Assembly: GCF_002407245.1 (NCBI RefSeq)
Contig: NZ_CP010681.1
Span: 3,299,001 to 3,363,000 of the forward strand
Direction: 5' to 3'
DNA length: 64,000 bases
From: Phaeobacter piscinae
GTDB taxonomy: Bacteria; Pseudomonadota; Alphaproteobacteria; Rhodobacterales; Rhodobacteraceae
In this document: positions 18,043 through 27,978 of the stretch, in pieces
Position numbering within the stretch: the first letter of the stretch is position 1
How the letters are laid out: the number at the start of each line of letters is the position of its first letter
Position numbers and translations under genes: made by a program
The notes under the pieces: generated by a model
What the model was told of the DNA's origin: nothing
Databases searched by the model: none
The model's input: the letters and a program-made list of their open reading frames with translations, nothing else

Positions 18043-18210
18043 ATGACACCTCGCCCCGCATATTTCACTCTCCTGCTACTGATCGGCAGCCCGGCCCTCG
18101 CCCATGGTGGAGCACATGTTCACCCCCACGGCGCCGAGACATGGCTTCTGGCGGCCTTGGTCGCAACCGTGGTCATTGGCGGTGCCAGCCTTCTGTGGCG
18201 ACGCAAATGA
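18043..18210 (+). CDS. Small His-rich membrane peptide in the urease operon
   Basis: A 55-residue frame starts at an ATG with AGGAG nine bases upstream. It opens with a signal-like stretch ([16 protein letters not shown]), then a His-rich stretch with five His in about 11 residues ([12 protein letters not shown]). A hydrophobic helix ([19 protein letters not shown]) and a basic RRK end follow. The stop overlaps the ureB start (ATGA), which shows it is translated as part of the operon. The likely topology is a periplasmic His loop followed by a single membrane anchor. Metal, probably nickel, capture at the membrane is inference. No named family is recognised. Confidence 0.75.
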   Translation: MTPRPAYFTLLLLIGSPALAHGGAHVHPHGAETWLLAALVATVVIGGASLLWRRK

Positions 18211-18512
18211 TCCCCGGCGAACTCTTCCCCGCTTCGGGCCATCTGGAGCTGAACCCGGATCACCCCGTTACCCGTCTGATGGTGGCCAACACCGGCGATC
18301 GACCGGTGCAAATCGGATCGCACTACCACTTTGCCGAGGCAAACCCGGCACTCGACTTTGACCGGGTTGCCGCACGCGGCCAGCGTCTTGATATTGCAGC
18401 GGGCACCGCCGTGCGGTTCGAACCGGGCCAGCGCCGCGAAGTGCAGCTAATCCCGATATCCGGCGCACGGCGCATCTTTGGCTTCAATGCTGCCATCATG
18501 GGGGATCTCTAA
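18207..18512 (+). CDS. ureB: Urease beta subunit
   Basis: The product has 101 residues starting MIPGELFP at 18207 in an ATGA overlap with the small peptide gene. UreB landmarks are [39 protein letters not shown] and a final FGFNAAIMG. It joins UreA and UreC in the urease core. Its TAA overlaps the ureC ATG by one base. Confidence 0.98.
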   Translation: MIPGELFPASGHLELNPDHPVTRLMVANTGDRPVQIGSHYHFAEANPALDFDRVAARGQRLDIAAGTAVRFEPGQRREVQLIPISGARRIFGFNAAIMGDL

Positions 18513-20251
18513 TGCCATCCCAAATCATCCGTGCCGATTATGCAGCGATGTTTGGCCCTACAGTAGGCGACCGCCTGCGCCTGGCGGACACCGATCTGGT
18601 CATCGAGGTAGAGCGCGATCTGATCGCCGAAGCCAGCGGAGGCGGCAAGGCTCTCCGCTATGGCGAAGAGGTGAAATTCGGCGGGGGCAAGGTGATCCGC
18701 GACGGCATGGGCCAATCGCAGGCCAGCCGTGCCGACGGCGCGGTCGACACGGTCATCACCAATGCGCTGATCTTGGACCATAGCGGGATCTACAAGGCAG
18801 ATGTGGGCCTGAGAGACGGGCGCATCGCCGCCATCGGCAAGGCAGGCAACCCAGACACACAACCCGGCGTTACGATCATCATCGGGCCGGGAACCGAGAT
18901 CATCGCGGGAGAGGGACGGATCCTGACCGCAGGTGGTTTTGACAGTCACATCCATTTCATCTGCCCACAGCAAATCGAAGAGGCGCTGCATTCCGGCCTG
19001 ACAACCATGTTGGGGGGCGGCACGGGGCCCGCCCACGGAACCCTCGCCACCACCTGCACACCGGGGCCCTGGCACATCGGACGTATGCTGCAGGCGGCGG
19101 ATGCCTTTCCCATGAACATGGCCTTTGCAGGCAAGGGCAACGCCTCGCAGCCCCACGCACTGGAAGAGCAGATCACCTCAGGTGCTTGCGCGATGAAGCT
19201 GCATGAGGATTGGGGCACCACCCCGGCGGCCATTGATTGCTGTCTTTCAGTGGCAGATGCGATGGACGTACAGGTGATGATCCACACCGACACGCTGAAT
19301 GAATCTGGCTTTGTCGAACATACCGTTGCAGCGCTGAAGGGCCGCACCATCCACGCCTTTCACACAGAGGGCGCGGGTGGCGGTCATGCGCCGGACATCA
19401 TCAAAATCTGCGGAGAGGCGCATGTTCTGCCCTCCTCCACCAACCCCACACGTCCGTTTACCGTCAACACCATCGAAGAGCATCTGGATATGCTGATGGT
19501 CTGTCATCACCTCGACAAATCAATCCCCGAAGACGTCGCCTTCGCCGAAAGCCGCATCCGCCGCGAAACCATCGCGGCAGAGGACATCCTGCATGACATG
19601 GGCGCCTTTTCGATCATCGCCTCGGACAGTCAGGCCATGGGCCGTGTCGGCGAAGTTCTGATCCGCACCTGGCAAACTGCCGACAAGATGAAAAAGCAAC
19701 GGGGGCGCCTGCCGGAAGAGACCGGCGAAAACGACAACTTCCGCGTTCGCCGCTATATTGCAAAATACACGATCAATCCGGCCATCGCCCACGGTATCGC
19801 CCATGAAATCGGCAGTATTGAGGTCGGAAAGCGGGCTGATCTGGTGCTGTGGAACCCGGCGTTCTTTGGCGTAAAGCCTGAAATGGTGCTGCTCGGCGGC
19901 TCTATCGCGATGGCACAGATGGGTGATCCCAATGCTTCCATCCCCACACCACAGCCTGTCTATTCCCGGCAGATGTTCGCAGCCTACGGCCGCTCAGTGG
20001 AAAACTCCGCCGTCACCTTTGTGTCAGAGGCAGCTGAAGCAGGCGGAATTCGCCAACACCTTGGCCTCGCCAAACAGACCTGCGCGGTCAGGAACACGCG
20101 CACCATTGGTAAATCTGACCTGAAACTCAACACCGCCCTGCCAGAGATCAAAGTCGATCCGGAAACCTATGAGGTCCGTGCAGATGGCGAACTTCTCACC
20201 TGTACCCCGGCCGATGATCTACCGATGGCCCAGCGCTATTTTTTATTCTGA
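18512..20251 (+). CDS. ureC: Urease alpha subunit (catalytic)
   Basis: The product has 579 residues, slightly longer than the usual ~570. It holds the dinuclear nickel site. Nickel ligands are in [11 protein letters not shown] (His ~146 and 148), and the carbamylated lysine is in [10 protein letters not shown] (Lys ~229). Further ligands lie in [14 protein letters not shown], and the mobile-flap Cys/His are in [12 protein letters not shown]. All active-site elements are present. It hydrolyses urea in the cytoplasm, feeding ammonium to the cell after Urt uptake. Confidence 0.98.
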   Translation: MPSQIIRADYAAMFGPTVGDRLRLADTDLVIEVERDLIAEASGGGKALRYGEEVKFGGGKVIRDGMGQSQASRADGAVDTVITNALILDHSGIYKADVGLRDGRIAAIGKAGNPDTQPGVTIIIGPGTEIIAGEGRILTAGGFDSHIHFICPQQIEEALHSGLTTMLGGGTGPAHGTLATTCTPGPWHIGRMLQAADAFPMNMAFAGKGNASQPHALEEQITSGACAMKLHEDWGTTPAAIDCCLSVADAMDVQVMIHTDTLNESGFVEHTVAALKGRTIHAFHTEGAGGGHAPDIIKICGEAHVLPSSTNPTRPFTVNTIEEHLDMLMVCHHLDKSIPEDVAFAESRIRRETIAAEDILHDMGAFSIIASDSQAMGRVGEVLIRTWQTADKMKKQRGRLPEETGENDNFRVRRYIAKYTINPAIAHGIAHEIGSIEVGKRADLVLWNPAFFGVKPEMVLLGGSIAMAQMGDPNASIPTPQPVYSRQMFAAYGRSVENSAVTFVSEAAEAGGIRQHLGLAKQTCAVRNTRTIGKSDLKLNTALPEIKVDPETYEVRADGELLTCTPADDLPMAQRYFLF

Positions 20252-20263
20252 CGGAGTTCTCGG

Positions 20264-20746
20264 ATGTCCCTCCCCCTAAGCCAGCACAAAATCCATGCCC
20301 ATGATACGGAGGATCAGATCACCCTTAGCTATGAGGACCGGTTCCTGCGCCGCAAAGTGTTGACCAGCGATAGCGGCTTGCGGTTTCTGGCCGATTTTCC
20401 GTCCACCCAATCTCTGGATGCAGGCGACGCCTTCGTGCTGGACGACGGGCATAAAATCGGTGTTCGCCCGGCAAAGGAGGAGCTGCTGGAAGTGACAGGC
20501 GACCACATCCTCCGTTTGGCCTGGCACATCGGCAACCGTCATATGCCCTGCCAGATCGAGGCCAATCGCCTGCTGATCCAGCGCGACCATGTGATCCGGG
20601 ACATGCTGAACAAGCTTGGCGCGACACTGCGCGATGTGGTGGAACCCTTCACCCCAGAGGGCGGGGCCTATGGCCATGGCCGCACCCATAGCCATTCCCA
20701 CTCCCATTCACATGACGATGGGCACGGGCAGCCCCATGCCCACTAA
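20264..20746 (+). CDS. ureE: Urease nickel metallochaperone UreE
   Basis: The product has 160 residues. The N-terminal peptide-binding domain is followed by the metal-binding domain with the GNRHMPCQI motif. The last ~25 residues are His-rich (THSHSHSHSH and a GHGQPHAH end), a typical nickel reservoir. It delivers Ni(II) to UreG and the urease complex. It starts 12 bp after ureC, and its last 11 bp overlap ureF. Confidence 0.96.
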   Translation: MSLPLSQHKIHAHDTEDQITLSYEDRFLRRKVLTSDSGLRFLADFPSTQSLDAGDAFVLDDGHKIGVRPAKEELLEVTGDHILRLAWHIGNRHMPCQIEANRLLIQRDHVIRDMLNKLGATLRDVVEPFTPEGGAYGHGRTHSHSHSHSHDDGHGQPHAH

Positions 20747-21398
20747 TGCACAATTGCTGACCTTGGCACAGTGGTTCTCTCCCGGCTATCCGGTGGGGGC
20801 ATTCAGCTATTCGCATGGGTTAGAATGGGCAATAACCTCCGCTGCGGTCAGCACAGCAGCCGAATTGCAGGGCTGGATTGAAACAGTTCTGCGGGACGGC
20901 GGTGGCCGGTCTGATGCTCTGTTTCTCGCTGCAGCCTATCATGCCCCGCATACTGGTGCCGTGGCGCAGATCGACGCACAAATTCGCGCCTATGCACCAT
21001 CGCTGGAGCGTCTTCGCGAAACCGACCTGCAAGGAGCGGCCTTTTGCCAGATCACCCGCACCGTGTGGCCGGAAACGGACCAGAACGGCATACCCACTAA
21101 GCTCACTTATCCCGTCGCTGTTGGCTATTCGGCAAACTGCTGTGCCCTGCCCTTGCAGGCGACCATCGCGCTGTACCTGCAGGCCTTTGCCGCGAACCTT
21201 GTGGCGGCGGGCCAACGTCTCGCCCCCATCGGACAGAGCAGAGCACAGGCGATTACCCGCGCCCTTGCGCCGCTTTGTCAGGACATCGCCGAGCAGACCG
21301 ATGATGGCGACCTCGCACAGCTGTCCTCTACCAGCTTCCTTGCCGATATCGCAGCAATGAAACACGAAACCCAGCATTCAAGGATCTTTCGCACATGA
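20736..21398 (+). CDS. ureF: Urease accessory protein UreF
   Basis: The product has 220 residues from the ATG at 20736 ([13 protein letters not shown]); further in-frame ATGs at 20712 and 20718 lie in ureE. The family start region [18 protein letters not shown] is clear, and the rest is all helical. UreF bridges UreD and UreG and checks GTP-dependent nickel insertion. It overlaps ureE by 11 bp and ureG by 4 bp, so these proteins are translationally coupled. Confidence 0.94.
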   Translation: MPTNAQLLTLAQWFSPGYPVGAFSYSHGLEWAITSAAVSTAAELQGWIETVLRDGGGRSDALFLAAAYHAPHTGAVAQIDAQIRAYAPSLERLRETDLQGAAFCQITRTVWPETDQNGIPTKLTYPVAVGYSANCCALPLQATIALYLQAFAANLVAAGQRLAPIGQSRAQAITRALAPLCQDIAEQTDDGDLAQLSSTSFLADIAAMKHETQHSRIFRT

Positions 21399-22015
21399 CA
21401 ACTCTCAACGGGCCCCTGCGCATTGGAATTGGCGGACCGGTCGGTGCGGGCAAAACCACCCTCACTGCAGCGCTCAGCGAAGTGTTTCGAGACAGTCACT
21501 CCATCGCGGTGATCACCAATGACATCTACACACAGGAAGACGCCGAGGCGCTGATGCGCCAACAGATCCTGCCACAAGACCGGATTCTGGGGGTGGAAAC
21601 CGGCGGCTGTCCCCATACCGCCATTCGCGAAGACGCGTCCATCAATCTTGGTGCTGTGGCCGAGCTGCGCGAACGCCATCCAGATCTTCAACTCATCCTG
21701 ATCGAAAGCGGTGGTGATAACCTATCGGCCACATTCAGCCCAGAACTCGCCGATCTGACAATCTATGTGATTGATGTTGCCGCAGGAGAAGAAATCCCAC
21801 GCAAGGGCGGTCCTGCAATCACCCGCTCGGACATTCTGATCATCAACAAAACCGATCTGGCGCCCCATGTCGGTGCGGATCTGTCGGTGATGGAGCGCGA
21901 TGCAAAGCACATGCGCACCGAACGTCCCTTTGTCTTTGCCAACCTCAAGGCCCGCGACGGTGTCGACGCCATCCGCAGGCTGATCTGTGACTTGGCGGGC
22001 CTAGAACTGACGTAG
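21395..22015 (+). CDS. ureG: Urease GTPase UreG
   Basis: The product has 206 residues. It is a SIMIBI GTPase with P-loop [11 protein letters not shown], the metal-binding GVETGGCPH (Cys-Pro-His) motif, [15 protein letters not shown] and the NKTDLAP guanine-specificity motif. It hydrolyses GTP to drive nickel insertion into urease. It is the last gene of the ure operon, and no obvious terminator hairpin follows it. Confidence 0.98.
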   Translation: MTTLNGPLRIGIGGPVGAGKTTLTAALSEVFRDSHSIAVITNDIYTQEDAEALMRQQILPQDRILGVETGGCPHTAIREDASINLGAVAELRERHPDLQLILIESGGDNLSATFSPELADLTIYVIDVAAGEEIPRKGGPAITRSDILIINKTDLAPHVGADLSVMERDAKHMRTERPFVFANLKARDGVDAIRRLICDLAGLELT

Positions 22016-22466
22016 CACACAGGCGCGTCACAAACAGCAAGCAGCCGATCAGGGTTCAACCTGAGCGTGCTCATTCGCGTGCCATCAGCATGCCCGATCA
22101 AGGCACAGCACCCGCACCTTTGAAGAATCCGACACGCCCCATCGCCGGATGGTGATTCGTCGATTTTGTGAACATGTGATGTAATTTAGAATATGCGTCA
22201 CTACGGCTGAGAACTGCGACAACTGACTTTAAGGGCAAACAGATTGATACGTTCGGCCACCATCCTTGATCGCATTTAGTTTCAACTTAGCGGCTTCTGA
22301 TAACCCATTGAACCTCAGCGCGTTATTCGCACTTCTTGCGATCTGGCCTTATCCAATACCGAAGTTTGGACATACGATGGCGGCGGCGTTTTTTTCAGCG
22401 TTGCGAGCACGGCACACCCGTGACGAACCGGATCACACTCTGCCCCCGTCAGAAAGGTCGCATTAT
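22016..22466. other. Intergenic region ahead of the RTX gene
   Basis: This is 451 bp with lower GC than its neighbours. The RTX reading frame stays open back to 22266, but only the ATG at 22467 has a ribosome-binding sequence, and the upstream residues do not look like protein. An AT-rich tract around 22160-22200 is the best promoter candidate. No operator was identified. Confidence 0.55.
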
Positions 22467-25400
22467 ATGCTGAACGAAGAACAAGCCGCCATCCTAGAAA
22501 CCTCAGTCATTGCATATGACACGATCTTTGAGGATCTGGGACCGGAGGCGCGGGACTCGTTTCGCGATACGGTTCAGACATTTCTCGAATCCGGGATCGC
22601 CATTCCAGAGGTCAAATCGATCAGCAAGGCGACCAATTATTCGAATTGGAACTACAATCTGGTCAAAAGCCTGAAAGGGAAAATCGCCGGAAAGGATCTG
22701 ACCGGTGAGGATGAAGACAACAACGTGGAAGCCCAATGGGCGGAGTTTGTCGCCAAAGACCTGAAAATCGTTGGCAAGATCGTTGCCGCAGTCGAACAGC
22801 AGTACGCCGCGGGTGAACTGGCAAACACCAACGAACAGTTCATCAACTCAATCAAGGGCACTGTCACCGACGACATTTCGAAGCTGAAGGTCGAGCTTGA
22901 TGTCCTGCGGGCGCAACACGACCGGCTGAGTGATCCAAACCACCCGGATTTCGATGCGGCGGCGGCTGATAAGATCAGCAAGGAAATCTACCGCACCAAC
23001 GCCGTGGTGGATGCTGCTGAAAGCCTTCAGACAAAACTCGCGACCTTCTCAAAAGGCGGCGACATTGGCGAACACACCGCAAACCACGCAGAGTATCTGC
23101 AAGCCCGCATCGACGCGCTGGAAATCTCTCGCCAGGAAAAGCTTGAAGAATACAAGATCTATGCTGCCGAGACCTACACCGGCAGTGATATCCTTGCCGC
23201 CAACAAGAAGGCCGAACTGGAAGCGGTTTCGGCAGAGTCACTTGATCTCATCAATCTGAAAGAAAAAACTGAGGGGTTCGAGGAATACAGCAGCACCGTG
23301 CGCACGGCGTCGCTGAAGGCGGGCGTCAATGTGCTGAGCACCGGACAGGCAATTTCGGCCTTTGCGGTGAAACCCGACAACACACCCGAGGGCCATGCCG
23401 CAAATGCCGGTTTCCTGGGTGAGGCCGCGCTGGGGGCGGGCGGTGATATTCTTGAGGCCGCAGGGCACCTCAAATTCGCCAAGGGGGCAAAGGGCTTTGC
23501 CGCGCTGTCATTGGTTGGCGGCGCCGCTGGGAGCTTTGTGCCGACGGCCAAGCTGCTGGCGGATCCCGACTTGCCAGATGAGACCCGCAAGATCGTACAG
23601 GCCGAAGTCGGTCTTCAGGGCACGGCACTGGCCTTTGCGACCGTCGAAAACGTGCTCGGTATTGCGGAATTGGCAGTAAAGGCGGGCAGCAAGGCCGCCA
23701 ATGTGCTTGGCAAGGCAGTGCCGGTGATTGGTGCCATCGGGTCCGTCGTCGGGGCCATCAACCCGGCAAAATGGGCCGAGTTCGACCAGAAACAGGACCG
23801 GATCGACGCAATCCAGAAATCCGACACCTACAGTTCAGGTCTTCTCAGCGATCTGTTGCAGGAATCCAAGGACGCAGAAGCCGCTTTTTACGGTGTGACC
23901 ACCGGGCTTGATGTTGTCACAGGGGTGACGTCCGGTGTGCTGGCCGCAACCGGTGTGGGGGCGCCCATCGCGGCTGCGGTGGGGCTGATCGGCGGCGCAA
24001 TTTCCGCGATTGTCGGGGCGTTTGAACAGGTCGCGCTTGAAGCGATTGCCGACAAATACGCCGAAAAGATAAGGACGGATGAGAACGGAAACCCACAGAC
24101 CGTAGAGGAGTTCTTTGACGGCAGTTTCGATCAAAAACAGGAAAAGACCAAAGCCCACTACACCGATTTTTTTAGTGATCTGGTCGCCGATGAAGACGTT
24201 GATCAGGTGATTGCGCTAGGGGGTCAGGGGCTGGATGTTACCGATGTCGAGCTGGCGGCAATCAGCAAAACCAGCGGCGAGCTGAACAAGACCGCCAAGA
24301 ACTATGTCGAGACCTTCACCAACAATGGCTGGCAGACTGGCGACCGTGCGCTCACGCCGAGCGAAGGCAGCAATATCAACGTCATTCAGTTGCCCAACGC
24401 CAATGGTGCCAAATCCTACCTGACCTTCACGACGCCACTGTTCTCCGCCGGGACTGAGGAAACTAGCCGCGAAGAAACCGGAAAGAATGAATATCAGACA
24501 ACGCTGAAGATCACCGATCTTTCGGGCTGGAATATCCGCGATTACGGCGCCAACCAAACCACCTTCAACATGAGCAAAGTCGTGTCCAGTGCAGAGGATC
24601 GCATGGGCAACAAGATGGAGATCGGGATCGACATCGATGCGGGCGGCGGCGATGACACCCTGTTCTCATACGAAAGCCAGGTCACCTTTGATGGTGGCAG
24701 CGGGCAAGACACGGCCTCTTATGCGCGGCTGTCACAAAGCGAGCTGTCGCGCGGGCTGTCGATCTCTAGTTCTGACGGCACCACCTATGTGTATAAGAAC
24801 CTCAAAGCCGGTTCAAAATACTACCAGGAGTCCATCGACTCCCAGACAACCAATCACGGCAAGCGCACCGAAGTTGTGCAGTTCCGCAAGGTTGGGCTGG
24901 ATGAGCGCAGCGAGGCGCATTCCGTCAGAGACACCCTTAGCAATGTCGAGATTCTGCATGGCTCGTCTCTGGGCGATTACATGTATCTCGACACTTCGAC
25001 CCAGCTTGAACAGGTGTTCGGCTTTGGCGGTGATGACCAGATCAACGTCGGCGCGGCCATTCAGGTTGTTGGCGGTGGTGAGGGTGACGATCTGATCAAC
25101 CTCGACCACGCGCTACTGGAGAGCTACTGGAGCGGTCAGAAGGAGGAGCTCTATCTTGATGGTGGCGCTGGCGACGGAGACACCCTGGGCCTGAGTTCCG
25201 AGAGCTTCAAACGTTTGGTAGACGAGCTGGAAACTGACCAGATCCGCGAACAAACCGCATCTGAGATGGCCGAAGCCCTGATCCCTCTGGTGACCGACAA
25301 CCGGGATGAAGAGGTTGCGAAAACCGCGGCTTCGCTCACCAATATCCTGCGCAGCACTGATGATACTGCGCTGAAACAACTCAACGTATGGAATACCGAA

Positions 25401-27272
25401 GCCGCGCATATCACGCTGGAACAGGAAGGCGTCGAAGGAGACACGATTGTTCATTCGCTGTCGGACTACCGCGAGGCGATCAACAACGGCATAACCAATG
25501 TGAATGCCGACGGGACCACAACTGAGTTGGATATCAGCGTCGACGTTGCGGGGAACCACTCCGTTGCAATCCTCGGGACGGAACACAACGATACGATCAA
25601 GGGGTCATGGAAAGATGATTACCTCTATGGCGGTGCCGGGGATGATCAATTCAGCTACAGCAATATCCACGGCGGCAATGATATCCTGGTCGGAGGCGAA
25701 GGCCGAGATGTCTACAACATCACCTATTTCCCGGCCAGCTATGGAGGCGGCAGCCAGGGTCACCACCTGATCACCGGTCCAGAAGCTGAGGACATCAAAG
25801 GTGACGTCCTCAACATCCATATGCGCGAAGACGGGGATATCTGGTTCAACTCCTACGGTGACGATCTGGTCATCTCACTTGGTGCGCACTCCTCTTTCAC
25901 CGTTCAGGACTATTTCATTGATCGTCAGGGCCTGAGCACCAGCACCCAGGTCTCCAGCAGCAGTTGGGCCGGGTGGACCACCCAAGACGGGCTGTCGCAG
26001 GCGGACCTTGATGCAATCCTGCAGGACGGCAACAGCGCCAGCACCTTCCGGGTCAATGTGGTCACCTCCAATGGTGCGGAGGTCAATTTCCGCCACGGCG
26101 CGCTCGGGGCTTTCGACAGCACCTCAGCCGCGGCACCCAACACCGCTTTCAGCACCCTGCGCGCAAATTACCACGCGTTCCGGAATTCGGATGACATTTG
26201 GGCAACGCACCGCGACAACGGCGACAGCCCATACAGCAGCACATTCGCCGATGCGCTGGGGCAGGCACGGGATGCCCAGACCGGCGGTGCAGTTCTGACC
26301 GCCGGGGGGCTTGCGACATTAGAAGACATGCTTGCCAACCGTGATGGCAACTACAATGTCCTGCTCGGAGACGCGGGCCAGAACAAAATAGTCGGTGATA
26401 TGGACGCCAACCTCATAAGAGGCGGGGCGGGCGCCGATACGATTTCAGGTGGTGCCGGAAACGACCTGATTGACGGGGGAGCGGGTGCAGATAATCTGGA
26501 TGGCGGAGCAGGATTTGATGTCCTCAGCTACGAAGGCGCCACCAACGGCATCATTATGTATTTTGACAATCCGGCTAAGGGTTGGTCTTCGTTGGTCGCT
26601 GACATCGTGAACGGCACTCCAGCCCAATCCAGCGAGAGCATTGACAACTTCGAAGGCGCCATTGGGACCAGCTTTGCCGATGTCCTGGTCGGGAATGACG
26701 GTGCGAACTTCTTCAAAGGGGGCGCTGGCAATGACGTCATTGCCGGCTATGGCGGTGACGACACCATTCATGGCGGTGAGGGGACAGACACGCTGAACGG
26801 CGGTGATGGCTTTGATGTCCTCAGCTACAAGGGTCATTCAACCGCAGTGCGGATCAAACTGGCGGAGCAGACCTCGGAGTTCATTCCCTCGCCGACCAAC
26901 TATGTTGCTGGCGATCAGATTTCAGGGTTCGAAGGCGTCATTGGCTCTGATTTCGATGATGACCTGAACGGCACCACAGGGCGCAACCTGCTCGAAGGCG
27001 GCGCGGGCAACGATCGGCTTGCCGGGGGGGACGGGTTTGACACCTTCGTCTTCCGCGCAGGCCATGGCAATGACCGGATCACCGACTTCACCGTCGGTGA
27101 GGACAAGCTGATGTTTGATTTCGGCGGATCGGTTGATGATTTTGACATCTCAGTCATAGAAAGCGCAAATGGAGAAGAAACCCACACCCGTATCCAAACC
27201 GCAGACGGCCTGATCGATCTGTTCGGCGTGGAAATTGACGAGCTGGGGGCAACTTCCTTTGTCTTTGTCTGA
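22467..27272 (+). CDS. Large RTX toxin-like secreted protein (HlyA type)
   Basis: The product has 1601 residues, starts at 22467 after AGAAAGG, and I see no cysteine in it, as is usual for type I secreted proteins. Residues ~1-280 are charged and helical. Residues ~280-525 hold Gly/Ala-rich hydrophobic segments like the pore domain of RTX cytolysins (e.g. IGAIGSVVGAI, GAPIAAAVGLIGGAISAIVG). Residues ~680-755 resemble the HlyA pre-repeat region (IDIDAGGGDDTLFS). Ca2+-binding nonapeptide repeats of type GGxGxDxLx lie near 1052-1080, 1317-1353, 1416-1450 and 1510-1540, and the C-terminus is hydrophobic, as T1SS signals are. The next gene encodes the matching acyltransferase. No signal peptide is present. 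A pore-forming toxin is likely; the target is unknown. Confidence 0.88.
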   Translation: MLNEEQAAILETSVIAYDTIFEDLGPEARDSFRDTVQTFLESGIAIPEVKSISKATNYSNWNYNLVKSLKGKIAGKDLTGEDEDNNVEAQWAEFVAKDLKIVGKIVAAVEQQYAAGELANTNEQFINSIKGTVTDDISKLKVELDVLRAQHDRLSDPNHPDFDAAAADKISKEIYRTNAVVDAAESLQTKLATFSKGGDIGEHTANHAEYLQARIDALEISRQEKLEEYKIYAAETYTGSDILAANKKAELEAVSAESLDLINLKEKTEGFEEYSSTVRTASLKAGVNVLSTGQAISAFAVKPDNTPEGHAANAGFLGEAALGAGGDILEAAGHLKFAKGAKGFAALSLVGGAAGSFVPTAKLLADPDLPDETRKIVQAEVGLQGTALAFATVENVLGIAELAVKAGSKAANVLGKAVPVIGAIGSVVGAINPAKWAEFDQKQDRIDAIQKSDTYSSGLLSDLLQESKDAEAAFYGVTTGLDVVTGVTSGVLAATGVGAPIAAAVGLIGGAISAIVGAFEQVALEAIADKYAEKIRTDENGNPQTVEEFFDGSFDQKQEKTKAHYTDFFSDLVADEDVDQVIALGGQGLDVTDVELAAISKTSGELNKTAKNYVETFTNNGWQTGDRALTPSEGSNINVIQLPNANGAKSYLTFTTPLFSAGTEETSREETGKNEYQTTLKITDLSGWNIRDYGANQTTFNMSKVVSSAEDRMGNKMEIGIDIDAGGGDDTLFSYESQVTFDGGSGQDTASYARLSQSELSRGLSISSSDGTTYVYKNLKAGSKYYQESIDSQTTNHGKRTEVVQFRKVGLDERSEAHSVRDTLSNVEILHGSSLGDYMYLDTSTQLEQVFGFGGDDQINVGAAIQVVGGGEGDDLINLDHALLESYWSGQKEELYLDGGAGDGDTLGLSSESFKRLVDELETDQIREQTASEMAEALIPLVTDNRDEEVAKTAASLTNILRSTDDTALKQLNVWNTEAAHITLEQEGVEGDTIVHSLSDYREAINNGITNVNADGTTTELDISVDVAGNHSVAILGTEHNDTIKGSWKDDYLYGGAGDDQFSYSNIHGGNDILVGGEGRDVYNITYFPASYGGGSQGHHLITGPEAEDIKGDVLNIHMREDGDIWFNSYGDDLVISLGAHSSFTVQDYFIDRQGLSTSTQVSSSSWAGWTTQDGLSQADLDAILQDGNSASTFRVNVVTSNGAEVNFRHGALGAFDSTSAAAPNTAFSTLRANYHAFRNSDDIWATHRDNGDSPYSSTFADALGQARDAQTGGAVLTAGGLATLEDMLANRDGNYNVLLGDAGQNKIVGDMDANLIRGGAGADTISGGAGNDLIDGGAGADNLDGGAGFDVLSYEGATNGIIMYFDNPAKGWSSLVADIVNGTPAQSSESIDNFEGAIGTSFADVLVGNDGANFFKGGAGNDVIAGYGGDDTIHGGEGTDTLNGGDGFDVLSYKGHSTAVRIKLAEQTSEFIPSPTNYVAGDQISGFEGVIGSDFDDDLNGTTGRNLLEGGAGNDRLAGGDGFDTFVFRAGHGNDRITDFTVGEDKLMFDFGGSVDDFDISVIESANGEETHTRIQTADGLIDLFGVEIDELGATSFVFV

Positions 27273-27312
27273 CGCCACGACCGCAAGACCGTCACAGCAG
27301 GAAAGCAGGACC

Positions 27313-27855
27313 ATGGACCAACAGCAGAACTTTCAAACCTATGGCAAGATTGCCTGGCTGTGGTCCAATTCCGTCCTGCACCGGGATTGGACGGTCAGCC
27401 AGCAGGCAGGATTTATCCTGCCTGCCATCGCCAATCAGCAGTATTACATTGTTGAAAAGGACGGCTTTCCGGTGGCCTATTGCAGCTGGGCGCTCCTTGA
27501 TGAGGACACAGAGGCCGCCTACATCCTCAATCCCAACCACCTCAACCCTGACCGCTGGACCAGCGGTGACCGGCTCTGGTTCATTGACTGGATTTCCCCA
27601 TTTTCTCCGAAATATTCCTGGACCCTGCGCAGCGCGCTGGTGAAACGCTACCCAGATAAGGTCGCGCGCGCGTTGCGGGTCAAGAAAGACAATGAAACCG
27701 CCCGCATTGCCTCCTTCACCGGGCACGGGCTAGAGAAAGCGCAAAGTCGCGCAATCAAACGGCAATACTACGAAGACATGGTCGAAGGATTGGCCCATAA
27801 CCCCGAGCTGGGCAAGGATTTCTTCCTCTCCGGCCTGAATGCTGGCGATGAATGA
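27313..27855 (+). CDS. RTX toxin-activating lysine acyltransferase (HlyC/RtxC family)
   Basis: The product has 180 residues from the ATG at 27313, preceded by AGCAGG. HlyC-type enzymes move a fatty acyl chain from ACP to internal lysines of an RTX toxin in the cytoplasm. The catalytic pair falls at the same positions as in E. coli HlyC: His23 (SVLHRDW) and Asp92 (LWFIDWISPF). Other family segments are GFPVAYCSWALL and an aromatic-rich N-terminus. It follows the toxin gene by 40 bp, whereas classic hly operons put C before A. The exact match of both catalytic positions makes the call firm. Confidence 0.92.
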   Translation: MDQQQNFQTYGKIAWLWSNSVLHRDWTVSQQAGFILPAIANQQYYIVEKDGFPVAYCSWALLDEDTEAAYILNPNHLNPDRWTSGDRLWFIDWISPFSPKYSWTLRSALVKRYPDKVARALRVKKDNETARIASFTGHGLEKAQSRAIKRQYYEDMVEGLAHNPELGKDFFLSGLNAGDE

Positions 27856-27861
27856 CGGGAC

Positions 27862-27886
27862 GCCGGTCCGTCCTTAACGGCCCGGC
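27862..27886 (+). terminator. Hairpin after the RTX acyltransferase gene
   Basis: GCCGGTCCGT / ACGGCCCGGC pairs over ten positions with one mismatch and a 5-nt loop, 7 bp past the stop. A second hairpin (GGTTTC / GAAACC, 27910-27933) follows. Neither has a U-tract. Confidence 0.5.
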
Positions 27887-27978
27887 ACATGGCATTCCAA
27901 CCTAGTCCTCCTGGTTTCAGCCGCGAAACCGGGAATTCACCTGCGAGCAAAGACGGGCATCGGAAAAGAGAGCCGCAG

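Noticed and set aside
22266..22466. N-terminal extension of the RTX protein by 67 residues
   Set aside because: No ribosome-binding sequence at 22266, and the segment has no similarity to RTX N-termini; the ATG at 22467 has AGAAAGG.
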